DNA of 64,000 nucleotides from Phlebopus portentosus (lineage: Eukaryota; Basidiomycota; Agaricomycetes; Boletales; Boletinellaceae): positions 620,001-684,000 of the forward strand of contig JAYXKI010000002.1 in assembly GCA_037892935.1 (NCBI GenBank), read 5' to 3'. Positions 1-11,008 of the stretch are shown here, in pieces. The notes under the pieces were generated by a model, which worked only from the letters and a program-made list of their open reading frames with translations, had not been told where the DNA came from and did not search any database. The position numbers were made by a program, and so were the translations under genes. Positions within the stretch are counted from its first letter, which is position 1; every line of letters starts with the position of its first letter.

Positions 1-2295
1 AATCTTGCTCATTCTTTCCCTTACAAACAATTGGAACCCCCGGCCGCTTCTCGATAACACCACAGCCGTCCCTGTTGATGGCTCTCTCGGGCGAAGAGAT
101 GTCACAGTAGGCACGAACAACTCCTTACCGAGGAACTTCTTATCGAATGATTTTGGTACGTATATTTTCCGTCTATGCCCGTACTCGTCGGAAAGAAAAT
201 TATCAAAACATCAGAATAATACCGACTAACTGAATCTGTCTGTGTTTCATCCCTTAGGTGGTATGGACGCATACGTCCGCGAATTTGGTGCGGAGAGACA
301 ACATGATACGTTCTACCTTAACGAGACGATCGTTGATATCTTCAAGAATTACACTACCCAGGTCGTCTCCCGCTATGTGGACAGTCCTGCCTTACTTTCT
401 TGGGAGCTTGCAAACGATCCCCGCTGCAGCAGTTCCATTGTTGCGAGCAACGTGTGCAACACGACGACGATCACCAGTTGGCACGCGGACGTCGGGGCGC
501 ATGTCCAGAGCGTCGACCCGAATCATATCGTCTCAAGCGGCTCAGGCGGCTTCCCGTGCGCGGACTGTTCGAAGCTCTTCCCCCTCACACCTGCTCCAAC
601 GGTGTCGGCGACTCCGCAGCGCCGAAAGCGCAATATCAAGCCCTTCACAAATGAGCGCCTTCTCAATGAGGTCAAGGAGAAGCGCAAGAAGACGCGCGAG
701 GTAAAGAAGCGTGCTCTGCTCGAGAGTGGCGATGGCATTCGCATCCGGGGACGATGGATTGCCGCCCGTACGTGTTGAATCCTTCTTTCAATATGTCTCA
801 CTTCATCTATCATCTGCATGCCGTATACTCACTTTGTTTCATCCATTCTTGGGTTTGCGTAATCCACAGGGCAATCTGATCCGTCAGTTGGTACGACCGT
901 AGGCCCCGCGTTTGACGGGTCATCAGGCGTAGACTCGCAAGATATACTGAACATCCCGACTATTGGATTCGGCTCATTGTTAGTAGCCATCTCTTCCAGC
1001 ATTCATAATAAGCGCCCGAAGTTGATGAATGACCTTGATCTTCTAATGTCTCCGCATGCTCCTGTTTCTGGCGTACAACGGCATTGCCTTGGCTGGTTAA
1101 TTCCTTTCGGATTCCTACCCGCAATGCATGTGGGTCCTGCTCTGTTGTCGACGTCCCTCTGATGGAATATTTTGATTCGGACCGGGCCTTACCGTATAGC
1201 CAATTGTTCCCAGACCAGAATAACTACACCGTCGCCGGTCCGGACCCTAACCTTCCGGCGTTCAACAATACTGTCGAGGAAGGGAATGCATGGATTAAAT
1301 TGCAGGCCGAGCTTGCGCAACAGTGAGTACAATGAAGGCATTCTCTTCGGCTATTCATCAGGCTGCCTTTTGTGCCTTTATCTGCCTTTACCTTCCTCTT
1401 TCTCCTGCCATATTCCCTCGCTTCTTGACACTTTCGTCCATCGTGACACCCCATAAATGCGTTAGTGTACACGGACCGGGCTCTTGAGACCGACCCAAAA
1501 GCTCTGGAACCCGATTGGGATAATGGGATGCCACTAGAACCTGACGGGATCACTCTTATTTTATCATTATCTTCATCTTTCCCACCGCATGGCCATTTCA
1601 ATCGTCGGTTACTCAGTCCGGGTGCAATCGCTGACCACTGTTCTTTTCAATCTGTTTTACCATACAGAGTTGGCAAACCCGCGGTGCTTGCGGCCTTCGG
1701 TCTCGTTTCGCAAAACAATCTACCGTTCTTCGTCCCCTTCAATTCAACGAATGCGCCGTTCAATGCAACCACTACGGGGAACATTACCTCCACGAGCAGT
1801 GCTAAAGTGAAGAGGCAAGACTCGGGCACGGCGAACGCTACAGGCATCGGCGTGTCGGATGACCAGCTTACAGATGCGTATAGCTCGTGGTTGCAGACTG
1901 TGGTTGATGTCCAGTTGGACGGGGCGTTGCAGTACCAGGTGTGTTTCCCTCCTTCCGTTTACTTCGTTAATTTCGTACATCCTCGTTGCGGAACCAACCG
2001 TCTTCTCACATTCATTATTATCATTCATCCCATACCCGTGTCGTCATTTTTTCTATTCCTGATGATGAATTGTCCTCGTACGCCGACTGACTCTCGCTGC
2101 TTTCGTTAACAGTGGGGACAAGGCGGACTCTCGAGTAACAATGGCTCCACGGTGTCGCAGAACGATAATACTAGCACGGTCTCCGCGAACGACGACACGT
2201 CTGGCGTATCGCCGAACGATGGATACCAAAGTGCGCCAACAGGCGACGATGGCGTGCAGGGTATACTCTCGGATTTGACAGCCATCTTCGGGTAA
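1..2295 (+). CDS. GH5 (GH5_7-like) mannanase-family protein, 5' truncated by window, probably inactive
   Basis: The start lies outside the window. Exons visible: to 155, 258-767, 870-978, 1200-1322, 1668 to about 1938, and a last exon ending at the TAA at 2293-2295. The fold markers of fungal endo-beta-1,4-mannanases are present: LTNNW, GGMDAYVREFG, SWELANDPRC, FQLFPDQNNY and GKPAVLAAFG, then a YQWGQ strand near the C-terminus. In active GH5_7 enzymes the acid/base sits in NEP and the nucleophile in E-[FY]-G. Here they read NDP and AAFG, so both glutamates are gone. A basic insert (RRKR, KEKRKK) lies near 620-720. Introns are 102, 102, 221 and about 345 nt, longer than in neighbouring genes, so the gene model around 1323-1667 is uncertain; an extra exon near 1465-1620 is possible. 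Likely a secreted or lectin-like relic, not a working mannanase. Confidence 0.75.
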
Positions 2296-2552
2296 ACCAG
2301 CACGTCCACGACTTTACTACTCGACTTCATTCATCAAGAGACTTGAAGAAGGAACGGCTCACACGAAAATGAACAGCAACGAAACCACGCCTTTTATTAA
2401 TATAGACGCCATGAAAAAACTAATATTCGGCTTGATTCAGAAGAAGAGAATGACGGAAAGGAAAATGCGATGAACCGATGTGTGTTGAATTCCAGAGACG
2501 GTGCATGACGCTGACGTGAACGATTTGACTTTTCTTCTATAACCATATTGAA

Positions 2553-2575
2553 CCCCCCCCTTTTTTTTTTTTTTT
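2553..2575. repeat. C8-T15 homopolymer tract
   Basis: Eight C followed directly by fifteen T. A low-complexity tract in the intergenic region; its true length is likely uncertain in any assembly. Confidence 0.85.
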
Positions 2576-2859
2576 CTCCCTCCTGCCATCCGACTATCCA
2601 CATCACGTTCATCTGCTGATGCATGGACCTTTCTTTCCTCGTCTCTGCTACTTCGCATTCGGACACTTCACCCATTTCCAACACAAATTTTAAAAATCAT
2701 AATCCAACAAGTACCTTTTCTTTCGTCTTTTGTTTCTTTTAAAGCTCGAACTTTTTCCACCTTTTTTAATGGGCGTCCAAGCTCCTTCTCCCCCTTAATT
2801 TTGTTGTTTTGGACAAAGCTGTTCTTTGTTGCGCTGGGATGCTTCGGTTTGTGCAAATG

Positions 2860-2886
2860 TTTGTTTGTTTATTTGTTTGTTTGTTT
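2860..2886. repeat. TTTG/TTTA tandem microsatellite
   Basis: Six or seven copies of a four-base TTTG unit with one TTTA variant. Simple repeat with no coding signal. Confidence 0.8.
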
Positions 2887-3759
2887 TGCCTTTTGCTGTT
2901 TCTTCCTCGTGGATAGTAGTAGTCATAACACGACATTCGATGGGAACTTGATGAACTTGATGCGATTGCTTTTTGAAATGGTGTTCACTTGTGTCGGACG
3001 CAGATGGGTCAAGTCCCTTCGGGATGTTTTGAAATCGCCTTTCAGACGTCGTCACTGGCGTCTTGACCCTTTCAATCTTGACCTGGTCCTGCGGCAGGGT
3101 CGATCATGAACCTTTTTTGGATTGCCAAATGCCATCCATGCATATGCATGTATCATTAATCACGATCCCTTGCCCAGAATCTTTCATTTGGCCCGCATCT
3201 TTCAAATGCAGGTCTGACATTGACTGGGACTGAAATGCGAATCTCAAGCAGGAAGAACCGGATGAGGCGCTGGTTACGAGAGCGAATTTCATGTGAACCC
3301 TACATAGTACTGGTATGCGTGTCGATGAAGTCTGTCTCATACACGTTATCTGACAAGTCATTGAAACTGCCACACAACCCACAAGGTCGCGTCATCCCTT
3401 CCTTCCAGAAGACCCTTATACACACGTATCGCTCAATACGTTCATACCCAAGTCTCACGGAGACAATATGCATATCAAGTCTCAATTTTATCATAGTCCA
3501 AAGATAATCTATTTATACAGGTAGAGGATTGCATATAATAGCGAGATAGTTTTCCATAGCAGAGCAGAATCAGGAGGAATAGAGAAAAGAGAGAAATATG
3601 AATCAAGTAAGCAAGCAGGTTTACACAGCATCATTTGTAAAGCGGCAGCTGGAGATGATTAAAAGGAAGAGAAGAGAAAAAAGATATCTCCGTCTCGAGG
3701 ACCAGGGGAGTCCGGCCTGCGAGCACCGTGACTGATACTTGATAGTCCGTCCGTTCTGA

Positions 3760-5313
3760 TTACTCGTATTCGGTCCAGTAGTCGACGACTTCGGCTTGAT
3801 GAGTCATGACAGCTTTGTCGTACCGGACAGGGTTGAGACGCGGTGTGACAAACTACGAAAGAGGACTAAGCGTCAGAAAGATAAAAGATAATGGTGAGGT
3901 GTACCTTGTCATTGTACTCGTGCATGACTTCAGCAGAAAGTATCATTTTGTCCTTTAGCAACCCTGCGTAGCTGTTGGCGAGCAGATGTGTCTAATAATA
4001 GTAAAAACGTCAGTAATCTAATCCGCGCTTCTTGAACACATAGCAAGAAAGCTGACCTGAAGTCCGACAATGCCCATAATTGTGAACATCAAGATCCAAT
4101 TTGATCCTGTCGTCCCAAGCCACAGGAAAGAGTGTGCGGGAGAATAAACTGAGAAGAGATTTAACTCCAGTTCGCCGGGCTCCCAGACGCTGAGCTGCTG
4201 CACGCGTTCGACTTTCGCGCCCCGTGCAACGCGCGGAGCAGGAGGCTTGAAGTTCAATAGGAAGCGCCAGGAAACGTTGAACTGGTACCACAACCAAGAG
4301 AGAACGCGGCGTGCGAGGGAAGGAACTTCAGGAGGGGTGAGATCGATTTGAGCATCAACGAAACAGGCGCGCGGAGAGTTCACGAGAGTGGTTTTGTGGT
4401 GGAGAAAGTAGACACGATTTTGTGATAGAAGACGGAAGGCATTGTAGAAGGAAGCTGCAATGAGCAGGACGGTGACAGGGTGGTCTAAGAGCCCCTCGTA
4501 AGCTTCTTCTAAATTCGCATTCAATATAGATAACACATACCCAGTCGAACCAACTTGTGCCTCTAGATTCACTATATAGGTCTGCCCAAGGCAGTTCTTC
4601 CTCAGCCACCTGTCGACCTTGAGAAATACGAACAAAGAGGTTTATGGCGTGCATCGCGCCGCCGATTATCCACGCAGATGGTTTCGGATCCGGTAGCGGA
4701 ATATTATGAGGAAACATTGAAATCTCATCCACGATTCTGCTCGGTAGAGATGTGATTCTAAGCCACGCGTCAGCAAGCAATCTAAAACCGTAAACCATGC
4801 ACATGTTTACCTTTTGAACAAGCTCGGACGCTTGACAGTACGCTTAACAGGTTTGAAACCTGCCTCACTTTTCCGAGCCGCCCTGGCTCGTGCACCTTCT
4901 AGAGGACTGCCATAGGGAGCTGGTTTTCTGAGCTTCACGGCTTCCCAGTCAAAGGGCATGGAAGCAGAACGAGAAGGACCTTCGGTTGGAGGAGGTGCTA
5001 AAGCAGTCAGTCTCGAAGGTGAGATTTGAGGCAGTCCAGTAAGCGATGGTCGAGGTGTCCGCGACGACATGAGCGACGCCGAACTCGCGATTCCGTTTGC
5101 CATGGATTGTCTTCGAGGCGTGATTGTGCCCGTGTCAGCGAAGTTACGACTTTGCCGTCGAGAAGTGGGATCCGGTTTGACAGCAACGCTAGCATCCGAC
5201 TTTCTGAAGTTGCGAAACATCGTGGACGTTGTGAGTCGTCCAGTAGTTGGATCGACAGTTGAAGTTGAAAAGAAAGACAACGCTTTCAACATGCGACAGC
5301 AACGCGACGTCAC
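3760..5313 (-). CDS. Nur1/Mug154-like nuclear rim (inner nuclear membrane) protein
   Basis: Exons on the minus strand: 5313-4811, 4757-4618, about 4562-4057, a short exon ending before 3905, and a last exon ending at the TAA at 3762-3760. The N-terminal 165 residues are basic, Ser/Pro-rich and probably disordered. A conserved core follows with two hydrophobic segments (around VTVLLIAASFYNAFRLL and SNWILMFTIMGIVGLQ) and the motifs ELNLFSVYSPAH, EVMHEYNDKF and VTPRLNPVRYD. These motifs match the fungal Nur1/Mug154 family, whose yeast member works with an LEM protein to tether rDNA and silent chromatin to the nuclear rim. The start is ambiguous: the ATG at 5313 is used here, but in-frame ATGs at 5292 and 5223 are possible. 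The donor after 4618 (GTCGAC) is weak, though phase and the 55-nt length fit. It is divergent to SMC6. Confidence 0.75.
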
Positions 5314-5417
5314 GCATGTGACATAACGTGATTTGAGCTTCTTGTGCTTAACGAGGATGCGTGTCTTGTTTCTTCTTTCTTCCGATACGGTCCCGGGCTT
5401 GCCAGCATTCTGTAGGA
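5314..5417. promoter_or_regulatory. Short divergent upstream region, Nur1-like / SMC6
   Basis: Only 104 bases separate the two chosen start codons (194 if the Nur1 start is the ATG at 5223). Both promoters and 5' UTRs must overlap here or reach into the neighbouring coding sequence. No clear TATA box is seen. Confidence 0.5.
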
Positions 5418-8400
5418 ATGAGAAAACGTAGAGTATCTGATGATGACGGAAGTGATGCTGAGACGGCGGAGATTTTGTCGTCCACCAAGCGTCAACGCGT
5501 CGACGATGACGACGACCACGTCCGAGAAGAAGAAACTGAGGAGGACAAGCATTTCGAGGCTACGTATCGCGGCAAGGTATTGGCCTCCATCGAGGCGAAA
5601 CAACGGTACAAAGGGGTACGCTATTTCCGCAGCATTGATGGCGCAGCAGACGCTCAGCTCCCTTTATTTCTTTTGATTTCAGAGAATCGCGGAATATGGT
5701 ATTATTCAGTCATTGGAGCTGCAACAGTTCATGTGCCATTCGCGATTGTCATTCGTTTTTGGACCCCAGATTAACTTCATAATTGGTAAGAGAACAATTG
5801 TTTTGTGTGATTAGCGTCTAACTTATCTGCATATAGGACACAACGGAAGTAAGCGCCTCCATTTTGTGCTCTTCTTCACTATTGACGAAGCAATTTTCAG
5901 GCGGAAAGAGTGCCGTACTTACAGCTTTGACTATTGCACTGGGCGGAAAAGCTGCTGTGACAGGCCGCGGAAGTGGCCTCAAGTCTTTCATCCAAGAGGG
6001 CAAAACGTATGTTCAATGACATCTTGCATTTCCCGGCGCTAAATTATCATCAGTTGGGCCGAGGTAACAGTAGCAATCAAGAACGAGGGCGATGAGGCAT
6101 ACAAATCCGAAATCTACGGCAAATCCATCATCGTTACTCGAAACTTCACGAAATCTGGATCAAGTAGCTACAAGATCAAGAGCAAGGACGGCAAGACCAT
6201 CAGTACGAAAAAGGATGAGCTGGCGAGGATATTGGATCATATGAATATTCAAGTGGACAACCCAATGAATATTTTAACCCAAGGTAAGGGGTAGCATATT
6301 CTATTCGTAGACATTTCGTTCATGTCTCCATTATTAGACTCTGCTCGGCAGTTCATTGGCGGAACGCACCCCACGGACAAATATGAGGTAGATTCCTTTA
6401 TTGAGTTGGATTTCGTTGTTACTAATACCATCTGTACAGTTTTTCTTGAAAGGCACACAACTCAAGCAGCTAAGCGAGGAGTACGAAACTTGCCTTGAAA
6501 ACATAGGGAAGACATACAAGATATTGGAAGCGAAGAGAGAGGCACTACCTGACCTGAAAAGAGCTGTCGTCGAGGCAAATAATAGGTACAAAGCTGCACA
6601 ACGGGCGGTTCAGACACGAGAGAGACTCGACGAACTCAAACAAGAGCAAGCGTGGGCCCACGTTGCTGCAAAGGAAGACGTATGGATTTATTCCGTCTTT
6701 ATTACGATGGGACTTTACGACTGATTTATTAATAGCAAATGAGAACGAAGATCGAGGAGGTAGCCAAGAAGACCCGCAAGTTACCCAAATTTCAGGAGAA
6801 AGTAGATGCGGCCAAGGTAGGAATTCGTCTCGACCTTTTCCCTGCGTGCCTCCATTTACTTTCCCAAACAGAAAGATTTTGCGGGATACAGCGAAAAGAT
6901 CGCGACACTTGAGAATGAAATCAAAGATCTGGGCGACATCGACCATCTTAACAGCCGGAAGACTGAACTCAACGACCAAATGAGGGCTAACAAGACGAGA
7001 ATTCGCTCTTATCAAGTTAGTTACTCCATCTTCGTCGAGAGCCTTCCTTTGATGTTCTTTTCAGACTAACGAGAGAGAAATGACGATCGAGCTGAATACG
7101 GCAAATAGCACGATCAAAGACCTCAATGCAAGGATAGACACCGAAACGAGTAAGCTACAAGAGGACAAGAAAGCTGAACAAGAAGAACGGCACCGCAAAA
7201 TGGAAGCTGCGAAGCAGGCTATCAATGGGCGTGAACTGCGCCGTAGCCAGATCAACGATGAGATGCGACAAATCGATGAAGGGACGGGTCCTCTAAAGAT
7301 GAAGATAGCCCAGTCGGAAACTGTCATGCAGAACAGTCATTCCGGGATTCAGCATTGTTCCCGCCAGTTGCATGATCTTAACCAGAAGGCAGCGGGCTTC
7401 GATAGGCTGAAAGTGTTCGGCAAGAATCTTCCGCAAGTCCATGATCAGATAGAGAGGATGCAGTGGAACGGAAAGAAGCCCATCGGCCCTCTGGGCATGT
7501 ATGTCTCCCTTGACGATAAGAAGTGGGCACCGGTGTTGAGGGCGATAGTGGGAAACTTGATGACTTCCTTCGCCGTTACTGATCCTCGAGATCGACCAAT
7601 CCTGAGAAAGCTCTTGGTTGATTCTCAGAAGTATGTTCTTTGCTTTGTATATGAGTCAGAAACTAATCCCCAATGTCAGCACTCACATGCAGGTCGTCGT
7701 GGCGGATAGTGAAGAGTTTGATTACAGAAGTGGTGAACCGCCAGAAGATAAGCTCACCGTACTGCGGGCTTTAAAGGTATTTACCGTCAATCCTTTTGTC
7801 GGCCAGTTTCCTAATCAAGTTTCGAAAGTTTTCCAATGAATACGTCAAACGTATTTTCATTAATAGTAACAGAATCGAACGCACTTTTCTTGCTGATACT
7901 CGCGCAAAGGCTGAACGCATGGCAGAGGAAGAACGCGACAGGAAAGTCGATGCGGGTGGAGTAGCACTATCTGCAGATCTGTACAGGGTCACCGCCTATT
8001 CGTATGTCTTCCTGTCGTCCTTCACTCGGGGCTAGCTTGCTTATAATAATTTCTTATTTTCAGCGATGGTGGTTCCTACTCTCAACCTGTACAAGAACTC
8101 AGAGGGAACGATCCCCGAAAGCAGTTCTTCGCCTATAATGATCCAGAGGGTTTTAGGAAGTAAGTTTTGTCCGTGTCGGATGAACAACAACATATGCCAA
8201 CGTTTTGTGTTTACGATAGGCATTGGGAGGAGCAAAAGCAAGCAGCTGAAAAAGCGTTCAAGGAAGCGAAAGCCACCGTAGATGCAAGCAAACAAGAGCT
8301 AGATTGCTTGAACAGGCGGCGTGCGATTCTCACTGTATGATGCCATGTAATTCGCGTGCAATACTTCACTGATTCTTGGGTTCAGAACGATGCCAGGGCT

Positions 8401-9920
8401 ATTGAGAACGAGCTGTTCATCCAAAACAGACCTTACGAAATTTGCAAAATCAACTTAACGACGACGTGCCGGTCAACATCGCCTCTTTGGAAGAAGCCCT
8501 GAAGGTTCCCCTAGATTTTCTAGAATAAGTCATTTCCACACTTACCATTGTCTTTGTTTAGGAAGCAGAAGAAACGAGAGAAAATGTCATCAGACAGTTC
8601 AGAGATCTCGAAACTGCGAAGAGCGAAATTGAGCAGCAGCAAAGGCCACTGCTTGAAGAAGCGAACAAGATTAAGACACAGATAGACGCGTTTGAGGCTA
8701 AGAGAAGCGATCTGACTGTCAGTTGCACTTGGATTTTGTTACAAGTTCTGTCTAATTATCTTAATTATTTTCAGAATGAAGTTGTCGAAGCCTCCGGGAA
8801 ACGCAGCAGAGCTCAAGAGGAGATGAGGCGTGCTGAGACTAAGCTAAAGGAGGAACAAGCGAGGATTGAGGAAATGGAGGAGGCCGCGAGGCTGCTGCAA
8901 GAAGAATACGAGGTGCGTGGTTGCCGGATCGGTGCAGACATCAAGGGTCTACTCATATTGGCATACCATGCAGAACTGGACCAGACAGGCAGAAGAATTT
9001 TGTCATGGCAGAAGGGTAGATAATCCTCGCAAAGTAACTGAAGTCGAGCGAGAGCTCAAGTCGGTCGATGAAGCGCTGAAACAACAGGAGAGAGAGTAGG
9101 TGCACTCATATCATTTTCGAACTCTCGCTTTGCTTATTTGTCTTTTAGACAAGGCGCCTCAGTAGAGGAATTGGAAGAAGCTCTCATAGAAGCGAAGCGA
9201 AAGCACAAGGAGATGGAGCAAGACCTCAAGGATTTGACAACACTCAACAAGGTATGTCTAGCACGCTCAGATCTCGAACGGAATCACCATTTTACCGGGT
9301 TGTTTACTAGATGCTGAAGTCCTCGCTAAATTTGCGACTCCAACGCTGGCATGACTTCCGACGGCACATCGCGCTGCGTACGAAACTGCAATTCCAGCAC
9401 AACCTCGCCAATCGAGGCTACTTCGGCAAAGTGCTGTTTGACCATGAGAAGCAGAAGTTGGAGCTGAAAGTCCAGACGGACGACGCGGCTGCGACGCAAG
9501 GGCTGAACAAGGATCCGAAGAGCTTGAGTGGAGGGGAGAAGTCGTTCTCGACGATTTGTTTACTCCTAGCTTTGTGGGAGGCTATTGGGTGTCCTATTCG
9601 TTGCCTCGGTATTCTCTATCTATTTCCGTCAGTAACCATCAGGTACTGACGACATCCACAGATGAGTTTGACGTGTTCATGGACGCCGTCAATAGGCGCA
9701 TCTCCATGAAGATGATGGTGCGTATCTCGTGTCCCCATCTCCCTCTTCAACCGATTCTCAGACTCATCTCTCCTACCTGCAGATCGACACAGCGAATGCA
9801 TCCGACAGCAAACAATACATCCTCATCACACCGCAAGACATGAGCAGCGTCTCCTTCGGACCGTCTGTGCGCGTGCATAGGATGAGCGATCCGGAGCGTG
9901 GACAGACGACGCTTGGATGA
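5418..9920 (+). CDS. SMC6: SMC6, structural maintenance of chromosomes ATPase
   Basis: About 1,130 residues over many exons. Head features are clear: [15 protein letters not shown] near the N-terminus, a Walker A that splices to GHNGSGKSA, the [10 protein letters not shown] segment, the signature [20 protein letters not shown], and a Walker B spliced to [10 protein letters not shown]. The two long coiled-coil arms flank a hinge around 7490-7700 ([20 protein letters not shown]). This is the core ATPase of the SMC5/6 complex, which acts in DNA repair and in resolving recombination and replication intermediates. The Walker A is interrupted by a 12-nt exon at 5837-5848. In the second coil, near 8423-8426, the frame breaks: the coding frame before and after fits only if one base is missing. 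The start ATG at 5418 gives an acidic, NLS-like N-terminus. The stop is TGA at 9918-9920. Confidence 0.96.
5837..5848 (+). other. SMC6: 12-nt microexon coding half of the SMC6 P-loop
   Basis: The upstream exon ends ATTG at 5785, and the next long exon starts GCGGAAAG at 5901. Only insertion of the 12 nt at 5837-5848, bounded by ATATAG and GTAAGC, gives the in-frame Walker A GHNGSGKSA. The flanking introns are about 51 and 52 nt. Confidence 0.88.
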
Positions 9921-11008
9921 AGATGGGGCTTAGACTTTCAGGTCGTTTGGTTGGGAATTCAATATGTGCAAGGCGCTTTGGCGTGCCTGTCCTGCGCTTC
10001 CGTCTCGACCAAGGTCATGAATGGGCTGAAGTGGGATTGAACCTGATATACTCCAATTCTTTTTCTCTCTTTCTCGGATTATTTGCTATCACTGCTGCCC
10101 CGCAGTCGGTGTGCTTTCTCTCACCCTCTCGATTTTTTCTTTTTTTCTGTTTCCAGACTTATTCAATCGCGAACTAATTCCCCTTATTCTCTCCACTTTC
10201 ACTAATTCTTACTTATACATACTACATTCCGCATTATTTACTTTTACAAGACAAATTATACCTCAGCATGGGGCTCAGTGACTTAGAGTATCATTCCCGT
10301 GCATATCTCTCTCTCTACGTGCATTGTTATTGCATGCACTCTTTACTGTAAGTTTCTTTACATTCTGCAAGTGGTATTCTCGAAGGTTCAGAATATATCC
10401 AGCCCTCTGAATCAGTCTTTCGATTCACACCGGGATACGAGGGAGAAAGTCGAGTACACACGTATTTAAGTTCAAAAACCAAAACGTACCACGCGCAGTA
10501 CACGAACAGCCCCTCGTACATCATTACAGTATGTACAAAAAGGAGGTCCAAGTACACGCAGGTACATACATACATACATTAACAACGATCCCGAGCTGTC
10601 AGTTGTCTGTCTGTCTACGTAGACGATCCGTTAAGTTTGAGATACGACTCGGACTCAATGAGTACAGTGAGGAAGAAAATGAAAATGAAAGGTCATGCGA
10701 TGTAAATATATGTTGAACGTTCGGTTTCGTGAGAGAATAGGGTGAGGTAAGAATAAGGTATCACCAATGAGTTAGAGGATATAAGGCAGATTGGATAGGG
10801 GGAACGCGCGGAATGCCAAAAATGAGAACGAGGACCAAGAAAGAGGAAAGAAAAAGGGAAACGTAAGAGAGCATCCGACAAGACAGCAACAGTACACCGA
10901 TGAGCGTCACGGACCATGCCGCGAGGGAAGAGAGAAAAGGGAGTCATGAAATCATGTCAAGAAAGTCCATCCAACAAATAAAGTGAAACAAGAAAGCGTT
11001 GCACGCGT
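9921..11008. other. Intergenic region between convergent genes
   Basis: About 1.1 kb for the 3' ends of SMC6 (+) and the membrane coiled-coil gene (-). It holds an ACAT tandem run near 10564-10580 and a TCTG run near 10605-10613. I see no further gene. Confidence 0.55.

Larger units (their letters stand above)
2296..3759. other. Intergenic region, no gene seen
   Basis: This 1.46 kb lies between two convergent genes and should hold their 3' UTRs. It contains a C8-T15 homopolymer block at 2553-2575 and a TTTG/TTTA tandem repeat at about 2860-2886. No reading frame here shows a recognisable protein or splice pattern, and I see no tRNA. Confidence 0.6.

Noticed and set aside
1465..1667. Extra exon in the GH5 gene
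   Set aside because: Direct joining of 1322 to 1668 already gives the expected QAELAQQ-VGKPAV family sequence; the segment has no match to GH5 that I can see. It remains possible and is noted in the gene entry.
2395..3110. Possible small genes on either strand
   Set aside because: The frames run through homopolymers and TTTG repeats and show no family motif.
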